This document shows, piece after piece, positions 1 to 7,991 of a DNA stretch of 64,000 nt (the first letter of the stretch is position 1; every line of letters starts with the position of its first letter). The position numbers were made by a program, and so were the translations under genes. The stretch spans positions 1-64,000 of the forward strand of contig JAJDUR010000055.1 of the NCBI GenBank assembly GCA_022826585.1, in the 5' to 3' direction. The notes under the pieces are model-generated. The model was given only the letters and a program-made list of their open reading frames with translations. It had not been told where the DNA came from and did no database searches. Origin of the DNA: Dehalococcoidia bacterium. GTDB taxonomy: Bacteria > Chloroflexota > Dehalococcoidia > Tepidiformales > Tepidiformaceae.

Positions 1-263
1 TTCTTCAGGAATTCCGGATCCAGATCCAGAATACGGTCCAGCTCGAATGCACCACGATCCAGAACATCACCGATCTCAATCTGGCAGCGCTCTGTATGGT
101 GGATCTTCGCATATGGGTTGATCTTGCGGATCGCCGCTTCAACACCAACAAGCTCCTCAGCAGAAACAAGGTCGGTCTTGTTCAGCAAAATCACGTCAGA
201 AAACGCGATCTGGTCTTCAGCTTCCTTGGTGTCTTTCAGGCGCTGCTGAACGTGGCGGGCATC
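1..263 (-). pseudogene. CobW/G3E-family GTPase, internal fragment (likely foreign contig end)
   Basis: Read on the minus strand, the whole stretch is open and gives a convincing piece of a CobW/G3E metallochaperone-type GTPase. It contains the sequence QIAFSDVILLNKTDLV, whose NKTD is the G4 guanine-specificity motif, followed by a typical helix (AAIRKINPYAKI). The N-terminal half, with the Walker A motif, is missing because the frame stops making family sense near base 263, and the C-terminus runs off the window start. Base composition is close to half GC, far below everything to its right. The residue pattern resembles alphaproteobacterial homologues, which is inference from memory. I read it as the end of another organism's DNA joined to this contig, not as a decayed resident gene. 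Confidence 0.75.
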
Positions 264-461
264 CTGAACCGGCCCCTGCACTACTTCCTGGGCGCCCTGG
301 ACGTGGTGCTGTACGTGCGGGACAGCCGCATCGCCAACCTGGCGAACGAGCTGGAGAAACGGCCACAGGACATCGAGGAGCTCATCGACTACTGGGAGTT
401 CGTGCAATGGCGGAACACCCGGGAGCGGGAGCAGGCGATGGAGTTGGTCGGCGGCAGCTAA
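264..461 (+). CDS. C-terminal fragment of an unrecognised protein
   Basis: An open frame with the high GC and codon use of the main contig ends at the stop at 459-461. The visible residues include a hydrophobic stretch (ALDVVLYVRD) and a charged helical C-terminus ending in ELVGGS. The frame stays open to base 96, but the upstream part is antisense to the CobW fragment and is not believable as protein, so the true 5' end of this gene was lost at the junction near 240-263. I do not recognise the family. The next gene starts 53 bases downstream on the same strand and has its own Shine-Dalgarno sequence. Confidence 0.4.
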   Translation: MNRPLHYFLGALDVVLYVRDSRIANLANELEKRPQDIEELIDYWEFVQWRNTREREQAMELVGGS

Positions 462-514
462 CATAGCCGCACGCGCACGCAAGGCGGGCGCGACACCAGG
501 CCAGGAGCACCGCG

Positions 515-1204
515 GTGGGGCGTCGCCTCTACGATCCCACGGATGCCCGGAGACTCTTGAATCCCGGGCCGGTCAGCATCGTGACGGCGAGCTGGCGGGG
601 CGACGCGAACGCCGCCCCCGTGGCGTGGACTGCGCCCCTCTCGATGGAGCCGCCGATGGTGGGGCTGGTGCTGCATCCGGTGCGGCACACGGCAGACATG
701 ATCCGCTTCAGCGAGGAGTTCGCGCTGAACATCCCGGGACCGGAGCTCCTGCGGGAGACGGCCTACTTCGGGAGCCGTACGGGGGCGGACGAGAACAAGG
801 TGGAGGGCAGCAAGCTCGATGCGTTCACCGCCCTGCGCGTGGACGCGCCGCTGCTCGACGGGTGCCTGGCGTGGATCGAGTGCGGCCTTCGGGACGTGAT
901 CCCGACGGGGGACCACGTCCTCTTCGTGGGGGAGGTGGTGGCCGTGCAGGCGCTGGAGGAGGCGTACGCCGAGCGCTGGCTACTGGAGGAGCGGAACTTC
1001 AGCCCGCTCACGTTCCTGGGGGGAAGCTGGTACGCGCAGGTGCGGGAGGCACGGGAGGCGGAGTTCGAGGTCGACGCGCAGGGCGGGCTCGAAGCGGAGA
1101 GCGCCGAGCAGCGCGAGGAGCGCGAAGAACTGGAGGCGCAGGAAGCGGAGCTGCGGGAGCAGGAAGGCGACGAGGGCTACGAGGAGATGGTCAGCGAGGA
1201 GTAG
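515..1204 (+). CDS. Flavin reductase-like FMN-binding split-barrel protein with acidic tail
   Basis: The 229-residue protein matches the flavin reductase/split-barrel flavoprotein family: it opens with the characteristic block ending in NPGPVSIVTA, then APVAWTAPLSMEPP and FALNIPG, where FMN contacts lie in this family. Such proteins reduce or bind flavin and often feed monooxygenases; the partner here is unknown. The GTG start is chosen because an AGGAG lies seven bases upstream. Residues from about 178 to the end form a strongly acidic, Glu-rich helix-like tail absent from ordinary family members, which are about 170-190 residues long. Its last 14 bases overlap the end of the convergent citrate synthase gene, and the tail codons lie partly there. 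The fold is likely; the substrate is not assignable. Confidence 0.8.
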   Translation: MGRRLYDPTDARRLLNPGPVSIVTASWRGDANAAPVAWTAPLSMEPPMVGLVLHPVRHTADMIRFSEEFALNIPGPELLRETAYFGSRTGADENKVEGSKLDAFTALRVDAPLLDGCLAWIECGLRDVIPTGDHVLFVGEVVAVQALEEAYAERWLLEERNFSPLTFLGGSWYAQVREAREAEFEVDAQGGLEAESAEQREEREELEAQEAELREQEGDEGYEEMVSEE

Positions 1205-2354
1205 AGCGCTCGCCCTGACCCCTGGCCTCGATCGGTTCGTAGGCGCGGAACTTCTCACCGGCGTAGACGGCATTGGGCCGCACGAGGCGGTTGTCGGCGT
1301 ACTGCTCGAGCAGGTGGGCGCTCCAGCCGGCGATGCGGGCAACGGCGAAGATGGGCGTGTAGAGGTCGTGGGGGATGCCCAGCATGCGGTAGACGGAAGC
1401 GCTGAAGAAATCGACGTTGGGGTAGAGGGGGCGGCCGCTGAGGCGCTCGGCCAGGTAATCGCGCACCTTGCGGGAGAGGTCGAAGTAGTGGCGATCGGGG
1501 GAGGTCTCGGCAAGCTCCTCGCCGAGCTCCTCGAGGATGATGGCGCGGGGGTCGGTGGTCTTGTAGACGCGGTGCCCGATGCCCATGACACGCTCGCCGC
1601 GGGCCAGCATGGCCTCGATGTGGCTCTCGATGTTGGACTCGTCGCCGATGGCCTCGAGCATCTCGAAGACGGCGCTGTTGGCGCCGCCGTGGAGGGGCCC
1701 CTTGAGCGTGCCGATGGCGGAGGCGATGGCGGAGTACATGTCGCTCATGGTGGAGGCGGTGACGATCGCCGAGAAGGTGGAAGCGTTCATCTCGTGCTCG
1801 GCGTGCAGGGTCATGGCGACGTCGAAGACCCGGGCCTGGAGCTCGGTGGGCTCCTCGCCGGTGAGGGTGTAGAGGAAGTTGGCGGCGTGGCCGAGGTCGT
1901 CTCGCGAGGCGAGGATGTCGAGGCCCTGGCGCTGGCGATGGAAGGCGGCGACGACGGTGGGCATGCGGGCGGTGAGGCGGGCGGCGATCCACTGGAGTTG
2001 CTCGGGGGCGAAGTCGTGCGCCTTGGGGTCGAGGGCCCCGAGGGCGGTCACGCAGATCTCGAGGGCGCGCATGGGGAGGGCCTTGCCGGCGAGCTCGGTG
2101 ATGAGCGTGCGGTTGAGCTCAGAGAGGGGACGCTCCTCGATCAGGAGGTCGTTGAGGTCGCTGAGCTCCTGGCGGGTGGGAAGCTGGAGATTCCAGAGGA
2201 GGTAGGCGGTTTCCTCGAAGGAGGCGTGCTCGGCCAGGTCGTAGATGTCGTAGCCGGCGTAGATGAGCTGGCCCTTCTGGCCGTCGATGGTGCAGAGCTT
2301 GGTGGCGGCGACGTTGACGCCTTCAAGGCCACGCTGGATTTCCGTAGTGGTCAT
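1191..2354 (-). CDS. gltA: Citrate synthase
   Basis: This condenses acetyl-CoA and oxaloacetate into citrate, the entry step of the TCA cycle. At 387 residues it has the short form typical of Gram-positive and archaeal-type citrate and 2-methylcitrate synthases. Family hallmarks are in place: EHEMNAS with the first catalytic-region His, GPLHGGAN with the active-site His, MGIGHRVYK for oxaloacetate binding, and PNVDFFSASVY with the catalytic Asp. ATG is preceded by GAGG. It lies 110 bases downstream of leuB on the same strand; a TAGGAT hexamer at 2425-2430 may be its own promoter. 2-Methylcitrate synthase activity cannot be excluded from sequence alone. Confidence 0.93.
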   Translation of the reverse strand: MTTTEIQRGLEGVNVAATKLCTIDGQKGQLIYAGYDIYDLAEHASFEETAYLLWNLQLPTRQELSDLNDLLIEERPLSELNRTLITELAGKALPMRALEICVTALGALDPKAHDFAPEQLQWIAARLTARMPTVVAAFHRQRQGLDILASRDDLGHAANFLYTLTGEEPTELQARVFDVAMTLHAEHEMNASTFSAIVTASTMSDMYSAIASAIGTLKGPLHGGANSAVFEMLEAIGDESNIESHIEAMLARGERVMGIGHRVYKTTDPRAIILEELGEELAETSPDRHYFDLSRKVRDYLAERLSGRPLYPNVDFFSASVYRMLGIPHDLYTPIFAVARIAGWSAHLLEQYADNRLVRPNAVYAGEKFRAYEPIEARGQGERSTPR

Positions 2355-2464
2355 GGGAGACCTCGCTCTCGTCAGGGTTGCAGGGGCGCGGATGAGCGCC
2401 CCGGGAGGTGCGATGTGAGCGCCCTATCCTACCAATTCGGCAGGGGGCATGGCGTTCCGGTCGA

Positions 2465-3559
2465 TCACCCGGCGAGGCGCTCGGCGACGAGCGTGCCCAT
2501 GCGCGCGGTGTCGACCGTGGCGCCACCACCGGATTCGATGTCGGGCGTGCGGTAGCCCTCGGCGAGCACCTCATCGACGGCCTGCTCGATGGCGGCGGCC
2601 TCCTTCTCGAGGGCGAGCGAGTGGCGCAGCATGAGGGCGGCGCTGAGGATCATGGCGAGGGGGTTGGCGATGCCCTGGCCGGCGATGTCGGGGGCGGTGC
2701 CGTGGATGGGCTCGTACATGCCGATACCCGTTCCGTCGCGGCGGCGGCGTCCGAGGCTGGCGCTGGGCAGCATGCCCATGGAGCCGGCGAGCACGGAGGC
2801 CTCGTCGGTGAGGATGTCGCCGAACATGTTGCCGGTGACGATGACGTCGAAGGTGGCGGGGTGGGTGATGAGGTGCATGGCGCAGGAGTCGACGAGCACG
2901 TGCTCGAGCTCGACGTCGGGGTACTCGGCGGCGAGCTCGGTGGCGATCTCACGCCAGAGCCGGCTGGTATCGAGGACGTTGGCCTTGTCCACGCTGGTGA
3001 GCTTGCGGCGGCGGCCGCGGGCGAGCTCGAAGCCGGTGCGGAGGATGCGCTCGATCTCGCGTTCGCTGTAGCGCATGGTGTCGACGGCCTGGCGGCCGCG
3101 GGTGTTCTCCCAGCGCTTCTGGGGCCTGCCGAAGTAGATGCCCCCGGTGAGCTCGCGGATGACGACCATATCGACGCCTTCGAGGACCTCGCGCTTGATG
3201 GCGCTATCGCCGAGCAGGAGCGGGTTGACGCGGACGGGGCGGATGTTGGCGAAGAGGCCGAGCCCCTTGCGCAAGCCGAGGATGGCCTGCTCGGGACGGA
3301 CCGTGGCCTGGGGGTCGTCCCATTTGGGGCCGCCGACGGCGCCGAAGAGGATGGCGCGGGACCGGGAGGCGCTTTCGAGCGTCTCCTCGCGGAGGGCGAT
3401 GCCGTACTCGTCGATGGCGGCGCCGCCGACGACGGCGTTCTCGTACTGGAACTCGTGGCCGAAGCGGCGCTCGACGACGTTGAGCACCTTGAGCCCTTCT
3501 TCGAGCACTTCGGGGCCGATGCCGTCGCCGGGGGCGAGGACGATGGGATAGGAAGGCAT
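2465..3559 (-). CDS. leuB: 3-isopropylmalate dehydrogenase
   Basis: LeuB oxidatively decarboxylates 3-isopropylmalate with NAD+ to give 2-oxoisocaproate, the third step of leucine synthesis. The 364-residue protein starts with [11 protein letters not shown], the nucleotide-site opening of the family, has [10 protein letters not shown], and carries the metal-binding Asp region [18 protein letters not shown]. It is the last leucine gene of the run leuC-leuD-aat-leuB, 25 bases after aat. A TAGACT hexamer exactly six bases before the ATG suggests it also has its own leaderless transcript. leuA is not in the window. Confidence 0.95.
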   Translation of the reverse strand: MPSYPIVLAPGDGIGPEVLEEGLKVLNVVERRFGHEFQYENAVVGGAAIDEYGIALREETLESASRSRAILFGAVGGPKWDDPQATVRPEQAILGLRKGLGLFANIRPVRVNPLLLGDSAIKREVLEGVDMVVIRELTGGIYFGRPQKRWENTRGRQAVDTMRYSEREIERILRTGFELARGRRRKLTSVDKANVLDTSRLWREIATELAAEYPDVELEHVLVDSCAMHLITHPATFDVIVTGNMFGDILTDEASVLAGSMGMLPSASLGRRRRDGTGIGMYEPIHGTAPDIAGQGIANPLAMILSAALMLRHSLALEKEAAAIEQAVDEVLAEGYRTPDIESGGGATVDTARMGTLVAERLAG

Positions 3560-3565
3560 GCATCG

Positions 3566-3571
3566 AGTCTA
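3566..3571 (-). promoter_or_regulatory. -10 element of leaderless leuB transcript
   Basis: TAGACT reads on the minus strand, separated from the leuB ATG by six bases. That places the expected transcription start at or one base from the start codon. The same arrangement recurs at about ten other genes in the window. Confidence 0.55.
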
Positions 3572-3584
3572 CTGCGTCGCCGCC

Positions 3585-4271
3585 TCAGGAGCGCGCGGCG
3601 GCGACCAGCTCGAGGTAGCGGTCGCGGGGGACGGCCTCGGCGCCGAGGGAGTCGAGGTGGGGCGTGGGCAGCTGCACGTCGATGAGGGAGATGCCGGCGC
3701 GGGGGGCGTACCGGCAGAGCGCAAGCAGGGCGATCTTGGAGGCGTCGGTGGCGCGGTGGAACATCGACTCGGCGCCGAAGAGGCCGTCCACGCGGAGGCC
3801 GTAGAGCCCGCCCACGAGCGCTCCCTCGAGGTTCCACACCTCGAAGCTGTGGGCCCAGCCGAGGATGTGCAGGCGGAGATAGGCGCGCATGATGCCGGGG
3901 GTGATCCAGGTGCCCTCGGGACGGACGGCGCAGGCGGCGATGACCTGGGGGAAGGCGGCATCGAGGGTGACGCGGAAGCGCCCCTGGCGGACGCGGCGGG
4001 CAAGCCGGCGGGAGACGTGGAAGCGCGCGGGGGGAAGGATGGCGCGGGGGTCGGGCGACCACCAGAGGGTGTCGACGCCGTCGTGGGGCCAGGGGAAGAG
4101 GCCGGCGCGGTAGGCGGCGACGATGGTCTCGGGGGCGAGGTCGCCGCCGGCGGCGACGAAGCCGCTGGCGGGCGCGGCGCGGGGGTCGGGGAAGCCAAAG
4201 CGGGGCGGCGGGAGGAGCTGGGGCGGGAGCCGCGTATGGACGTGGAGCTCCAGATCGGGCGGGGAGGGCAT
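3585..4271 (-). CDS. aat: Leucyl/phenylalanyl-tRNA--protein transferase
   Basis: Aat transfers Leu or Phe from its tRNA to proteins with N-terminal Arg or Lys, marking them for ClpS/ClpAP degradation (bacterial N-end rule) in the cytoplasm. The 228-residue protein has the family signatures GLFPWP, WWSPDPRAI and AYLRLHILGWAHSFEVW, and GLYGLRVDGLFGAESMF. It sits between leuD and leuB, same strand, so it probably shares the leucine transcript; using Leu-tRNA makes that placement suggestive. No clpS or clpA is present in the window. The ATG has no strong Shine-Dalgarno and the nearest hexamer is poor, so expression by read-through from leuC/leuD is plausible. Confidence 0.93.
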   Translation of the reverse strand: MPSPPDLELHVHTRLPPQLLPPPRFGFPDPRAAPASGFVAAGGDLAPETIVAAYRAGLFPWPHDGVDTLWWSPDPRAILPPARFHVSRRLARRVRQGRFRVTLDAAFPQVIAACAVRPEGTWITPGIMRAYLRLHILGWAHSFEVWNLEGALVGGLYGLRVDGLFGAESMFHRATDASKIALLALCRYAPRAGISLIDVQLPTPHLDSLGAEAVPRDRYLELVAAARS

Positions 4272-4299
4272 GCCCGGCTAGCTTGCCGCGTTCCCGGGA

Positions 4300-4316
4300 C
4301 CGTCCGCAACGGACGG
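4300..4316. other. Short perfect hairpin between leuD and aat
   Basis: A 7-bp perfect inverted repeat (CCGTCCG/CGGACGG) with a three-base loop lies in the 123-base leuD-aat gap. There is no T-run on either side, so it is not a classical terminator; it could protect or trim mRNA ends. The remainder of the gap shows nothing else I can support. Confidence 0.35.
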
Positions 4317-4394
4317 CGGTGGCTTATGCCGGCGCTCAGCGGCTGCCGAGGATGACCCGGCCTCTCTCCAGGTACGCAAGGCGACGGCTGCGCC

Positions 4395-5006
4395 TCATGC
4401 CGGCGCGTCCCCCGGGGCGGTGGAGGGGTAGCGGTCCGGGCGGTTCGCCTCGAAGGCGTCGATGTCGGCCTCGTGCTGGAGGGTGAGGCCGATGGCATCG
4501 AGCCCTTCGAGCAGGTTGCGCTTCACGGCGGGGTCGATCTCGAAGGAACGGACGAAGGCGCCGTCGGCGGTGGCGACGGTCTGGGATTCGAGGTCGACGA
4601 TGGTCTCGGCCTCGGGCAGCTCCTCGGCGCGGGCGATGAGGAACTCGACGTCCTCGGGGGCGAGGGTGATGGTGAGGAGGCCGATCTTGGCGCAGTTGTT
4701 GCGGAAGATGTCGGCGAAGGAGGGGGCGATGAGGGCGCGGAAGCCGTAGTCCTCGAGGGCCCAGGGGGCGTGCTCGCGGGAGGAGCCACAGCCGAAGTTA
4801 TCGCCCGCCAGGAGGATGCGGGAACCCTGGAAGACTCCCTCATTGAGGATGAATGCGGGATCCTTGCGCCAGTCATCGAAGAGGAACTGGCCGAAGCCGC
4901 TGCGTTCGATCCGCTTGAGGTACTTGGCGGGGATGATCTGGTCGGTATCGACGTCGGCGCGGTTGAGGGGCAGGGCCTTGCTGCGAACGGTCTCGAATTT
5001 TCTCAT
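4395..5006 (-). CDS. leuD: 3-isopropylmalate dehydratase small subunit
   Basis: LeuD is the swivel subunit that completes the aconitase-like isomerase converting 2-isopropylmalate to 3-isopropylmalate. The 203-residue protein has the expected N-terminal NRADVDTDQIIPAKYLK and the conserved GDNFGCGSSREHAPWAL substrate-loop region. The start ATG overlaps, as ATGA, the stop of a 27-codon micro-ORF that fills the leuC-leuD gap, so its translation may be coupled to that short reading frame. The last residues (about 15 beyond the usual family end) are not conserved-looking. Confidence 0.95.
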   Translation of the reverse strand: MRKFETVRSKALPLNRADVDTDQIIPAKYLKRIERSGFGQFLFDDWRKDPAFILNEGVFQGSRILLAGDNFGCGSSREHAPWALEDYGFRALIAPSFADIFRNNCAKIGLLTITLAPEDVEFLIARAEELPEAETIVDLESQTVATADGAFVRSFEIDPAVKRNLLEGLDAIGLTLQHEADIDAFEANRPDRYPSTAPGDAPA

Positions 5007-5086
5007 GCGGGCGCCCCCTCGTTCTCACTCCTGTCGGAGGTGCTCATGCGGGCGCCTCCCCGCTGCGGTTTTGCAGGCCTGCTCAT
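5003..5086 (-). CDS. Micro-ORF linking leuC and leuD (27 codons)
   Basis: Begins with ATG 14 bases after the leuC stop and ends with a TGA sharing ATGA with the leuD start. The peptide starts MSRPAKPQRGG, has a second in-frame Met at residue 14, and has no recognisable domain. The 14-base context GGCGCCCGCATGAG occurs twice, 41 bases apart: once before the internal Met and once before leuD. That looks like a small tandem duplication of a start region. It may be only a translational coupler and not a functional peptide. Confidence 0.3.
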   Translation of the reverse strand: MSRPAKPQRGGARMSTSDRSENEGAPA

Positions 5087-5099
5087 GGGGACAGCTTCC

Positions 5100-6515
5100 T
5101 CAGGACGAGGCATCGCGCATCTCCCAGTCGCGGATATCGACGAAGTGGCCGGCGATGGCGGCGGCAGCGGCCATCTGCGGGCTGACAAGGTGGGTGCGGC
5201 CGCCGGGCCCCTGGCGCCCCTCGAAGTTTCGGTTGGAGGTGGAGGCGCAGCGCTCGCCGGGGAGGAGGATGTCGGGGTTCATGCCGAGGCACATGGAGCA
5301 GCCGGCGTCGCGCCACTCGAAGCCGGCCGCGCGAAAGACCTCGTCGAGCCCTTCGGCCTCGGCGGCGGCCTTCACGAGCCCGGAGCCAGGCACGACCATG
5401 GCGCGTACGCCGGAGGCGACCTGGCGGCCGCGCACGGTGGCGGCGGCATCGCGCAGGTCGGCCAGGCGGGAGTTGGTGCAAGAGCCAATGAAGACGCGGT
5501 CGAGGGGGATGTCGGCGAGGGCCGTACCCGCTTCCAGATCCATGTAGCGGAGGGCGCGCTCGGTCTGCTCGCGGCCGGCCTCGCTGGGGGCGTCGGCGGG
5601 GTCGGGCACGTGGCCGGAGACGGGCGCGCTCTGGGCAGGGTTGGTGCCCCAGGTGACGCAGGGCTCGATGTCCGCGCCTTCGAGGGTGACGGTCGTATCG
5701 AAGTGGGCGTCCTCGTCGGTGGCGAGGTCGCGCCAGTGATCGAGGGCGCGCTCCCAGGCGGCGCCGGCGGGGCTGGAGGGACGGCCTTCGAGGTAGGCGA
5801 AGGTGGTGTCGTCGGGAGCGACGAGGCCGGCGCGGGCGCCCGCCTCGATGCTCATGTTGCAGATGGTCATGCGGCCCTCCATGGAGAGGGAACGGATGAC
5901 CTCGCCGCGGTACTCGACGATATGGCCGGTGCCGCCGCCGACACCGATGGTGTTGATGATGGTGAGGATGACGTCCTTGGCGGTGACGCCGGGGGAGAGC
6001 TCGCCGTCGACCTCGATAGCCATGGTGCGCTGGGCGGCCTGGGGGAGGGTCTGGGTGGCGAGGACGTGCTCCACCTCGGAGGTGCCGATGCCGAAGGCGA
6101 GGGCGCCCATGGCGCCGTGGGTGGAGGTGTGGCTGTCGCCGCAGACAATGGTCATGCCGGGCTGGCTGAGGCCCTGCTCGGGACCGACGACGTGGACGAT
6201 GCCCTGGCGGGGGTCGTCGATGTCGTAGAAGGGCACCTCGAACTCGGCGCAGTTGGCGCGGAGGGTCTCGACCTGCTGGATGGAGAGGGGGTCGTCCCAG
6301 GGCCGGTCGCGGCCCTCGGTAGGCACGTTGTGATCGACCGTGGCGAGGGTTCGGTCGGGGCGGCGGACGGGGCGGCCGGCGAGGCGCAGGGACTCGAAGG
6401 CCTGGGGAGAGGTAACCTCGTGGACGAGGTGGAGGTCGATATAGAGGAGGTCGGGGAGGCCTTCCTCGCGGCGGACGAGGTGCTCTTCCCAGATCTTCTC
6501 GGCGATCGTCGGCAT
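5100..6515 (-). CDS. leuC: 3-isopropylmalate dehydratase large subunit
   Basis: LeuC carries the 4Fe-4S cluster and, with LeuD, isomerises isopropylmalate. The 471-residue protein shows the cluster cysteines in [10 protein letters not shown] and in GCSMCLGMN, plus [10 protein letters not shown] and [10 protein letters not shown] found in this aconitase branch. Length is the usual bacterial one. The ATG follows a GAGGGAAA Shine-Dalgarno; a CACAAT hexamer about 45 bases upstream is the likely promoter of the whole leucine run. It is the first gene of leuC-leuD-aat-leuB. Confidence 0.96.
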   Translation of the reverse strand: MPTIAEKIWEEHLVRREEGLPDLLYIDLHLVHEVTSPQAFESLRLAGRPVRRPDRTLATVDHNVPTEGRDRPWDDPLSIQQVETLRANCAEFEVPFYDIDDPRQGIVHVVGPEQGLSQPGMTIVCGDSHTSTHGAMGALAFGIGTSEVEHVLATQTLPQAAQRTMAIEVDGELSPGVTAKDVILTIINTIGVGGGTGHIVEYRGEVIRSLSMEGRMTICNMSIEAGARAGLVAPDDTTFAYLEGRPSSPAGAAWERALDHWRDLATDEDAHFDTTVTLEGADIEPCVTWGTNPAQSAPVSGHVPDPADAPSEAGREQTERALRYMDLEAGTALADIPLDRVFIGSCTNSRLADLRDAAATVRGRQVASGVRAMVVPGSGLVKAAAEAEGLDEVFRAAGFEWRDAGCSMCLGMNPDILLPGERCASTSNRNFEGRQGPGGRTHLVSPQMAAAAAIAGHFVDIRDWEMRDASS

Positions 6516-6598
6516 CGGTTTCCCTCGGGCGGCGAAGGGGTGGGCGGGCCGCGGGCGCTATTGTGGCCCGCCGCGGCGAATCCCGCACGTGGGGCGGC

Positions 6599-7705
6599 CT
6601 ACGAGAGGGGGCAGGCGCCGCAGTTGCCGCGGGAGCAGTGGCGGGCGTGGAGCTGGAGCGCGCCCTGGAGGGCGGCGGCGCGGGCGAGGGGATCGCCGCC
6701 GGCGGCGCCGAGCCAGCCGGCGAGCGAGCGGAGCTGGCCGTAGGGAGCGGGGGCGGGGAGGGAACGGAATCGCTCGAGCGTAGCTTCCTCCTGCCAGAGG
6801 CGGGCGCCGAGGGCGACGGGAAGGACGGCGTTGACGGCGAGCTCGACGGCGGCGCCGGCGCCGATGCCGGGCGCGCGCAGGGCGCGGGGGATGGAGCCGG
6901 GACCGGCGAGGGGCTCGGGCCAGGCGGGCGCGGGGCCGGGCCAGAGGCGGGCGGCGAGACCGCCGAGGGCTTCGAGCCGGCGCTCGGGGGAGGCGGCGGG
7001 GCGGCCGCCGTGGCGGACGAGGGGCAGGTCACGAGCGGCCTCGTGGAGGGCGGCGGCGAAGGCGGCCGCGCGCGCCTCGCCGGGGGCGGGAGCGCGATCG
7101 AGGAGGGCGGGCAGGGGGAGGCGGCGGGCGACCTCGGCGAAGGCCTCGCGGTTGCGGCGGCCGGCGAGGGTTTCGAGGGCGAGGGCGTAGAGGACGGGAG
7201 CGGGGCCGCGGGCGGCGGCCCAGTTGGCCGCGCGGGAGGCCTTCGCGCGGAGGCGCTCAAGGCCGAGGCGCTCGAGCGCGGGCGCGGGGGAGGTATGGGC
7301 GGCGGTGGCAGCGCAGGGCGGAGAGAAGCCGGGCAGGGGCGGCGCGGCGGCCGGCGGCGCGACGGCAAGGGGGATGGCGCGGCCGCTGGCGTGGGGCGTG
7401 ACGAGGGCGGCGCCGTCGTTCTCCTCGACGACGTGGAGGACGACGCGGGCGTAGGCGGGGTCGTCGTGGTGGCCGTGGGCGCGCCAGCCGCTGGCGCGCA
7501 GGTGCAGCTCGACATCGCCGCAGAGCTCGGCGCCGTCGAGCTCGATGACGGCGTCGCGGGCATCGGGGCCGTAGCCGGGGGCGGGGACGCCGGGGAAACG
7601 GATGCGCAGGCGGCGGCCGTCCTCGACGCGGGAGGGGGCGCGCAGGCCGGCGAACCACCGCTCCGCCAGGGCGGCCTCGCCACGGGCGGGGGCGAGCACG
7701 CTCAC
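6599..7705 (-). CDS. DUF2851-family protein of unknown function
   Basis: The protein has the DUF2851 core GDVELHLRASGW followed by AHGHHDDPAYARVVLHVV, which I recognise as a conserved block of that uncharacterised family. It is about 368 residues long and ends in a Cys-rich tag (CSRGNCGACPLS) that could bind metal. I place the start at the GTG overlapping the upstream regulator's stop as GTGA; the open frame continues further upstream inside that regulator but is out of phase with real protein there. The tight coupling to an XRE-type regulator suggests shared expression. No function is assignable. Confidence 0.75.
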   Translation of the reverse strand: MSVLAPARGEAALAERWFAGLRAPSRVEDGRRLRIRFPGVPAPGYGPDARDAVIELDGAELCGDVELHLRASGWRAHGHHDDPAYARVVLHVVEENDGAALVTPHASGRAIPLAVAPPAAAPPLPGFSPPCAATAAHTSPAPALERLGLERLRAKASRAANWAAARGPAPVLYALALETLAGRRNREAFAEVARRLPLPALLDRAPAPGEARAAAFAAALHEAARDLPLVRHGGRPAASPERRLEALGGLAARLWPGPAPAWPEPLAGPGSIPRALRAPGIGAGAAVELAVNAVLPVALGARLWQEEATLERFRSLPAPAPYGQLRSLAGWLGAAGGDPLARAAALQGALQLHARHCSRGNCGACPLS

Positions 7706-7932
7706 GGCTCCTGCTCCTGCCCGGACTGGGGCGGGGAGGCGTCGTAGGGGGCGATCTCCTCCTCGAACATCCGCAAGACGGTCAGGCTCGCGCCGCGGGG
7801 CGCGTAGCGGCCCGTCTCCCACTCGCTGACCGTCTGCTGGCGCACGCCCAGGCGGCGGGCGAAGGCGGCCTGGCTCAGCCCGGAGCGCCGCCGAATTCTC
7901 TTAACCCACTCCCCGGGAGGCGTCTCAGGCAC
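7702..7932 (-). CDS. Small XRE-family helix-turn-helix regulator
   Basis: This 76-residue protein is almost entirely a Cro/C1-type helix-turn-helix: SGLSQAAFARRLGVRQQTVSEWETGR covers the scaffold and recognition helices (about residues 18-43). The GTG start is favoured because a TAGACT -10 element lies exactly six bases upstream. A perfect palindrome overlaps that -10, which would let the protein shut off its own promoter. Its stop overlaps the DUF2851 start, so the two genes form one unit. The tail after residue 60 is acidic and unstructured. Confidence 0.85.
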   Translation of the reverse strand: MPETPPGEWVKRIRRRSGLSQAAFARRLGVRQQTVSEWETGRYAPRGASLTVLRMFEEEIAPYDASPPQSGQEQEP

Positions 7933-7938
7933 AAGGCC

Positions 7939-7944
7939 AGTCTA
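7939..7944 (-). promoter_or_regulatory. -10 element of XRE gene
   Basis: TAGACT on the minus strand, six bases before the GTG start, giving a predicted leaderless transcript. Its first two bases lie in the adjoining palindrome. Confidence 0.6.
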
Positions 7945-7958
7945 CACGTTACCGTGTA
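7943..7958. promoter_or_regulatory. Palindromic operator, probable autoregulatory XRE site
   Basis: TACACG-TTAC-CGTGTA is a perfect 6+6 inverted repeat with a 4-base spacer. It abuts and overlaps the upstream end of the -10 hexamer of the XRE gene. Size and position fit a dimeric Cro-type repressor binding its own promoter; this is inference from position, not proof of binding. Confidence 0.6.
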
Positions 7959-7991
7959 TCTGGACAGGGAACGCGTAGAAAGCGTAGCCAG

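Noticed and set aside
1-21. Adjacent EcoRI (GAATTC) and BamHI (GGATCC) sites suggesting a cloning linker
   Set aside because: The bases code naturally for LDLDPEF within the CobW frame, a normal family sequence.
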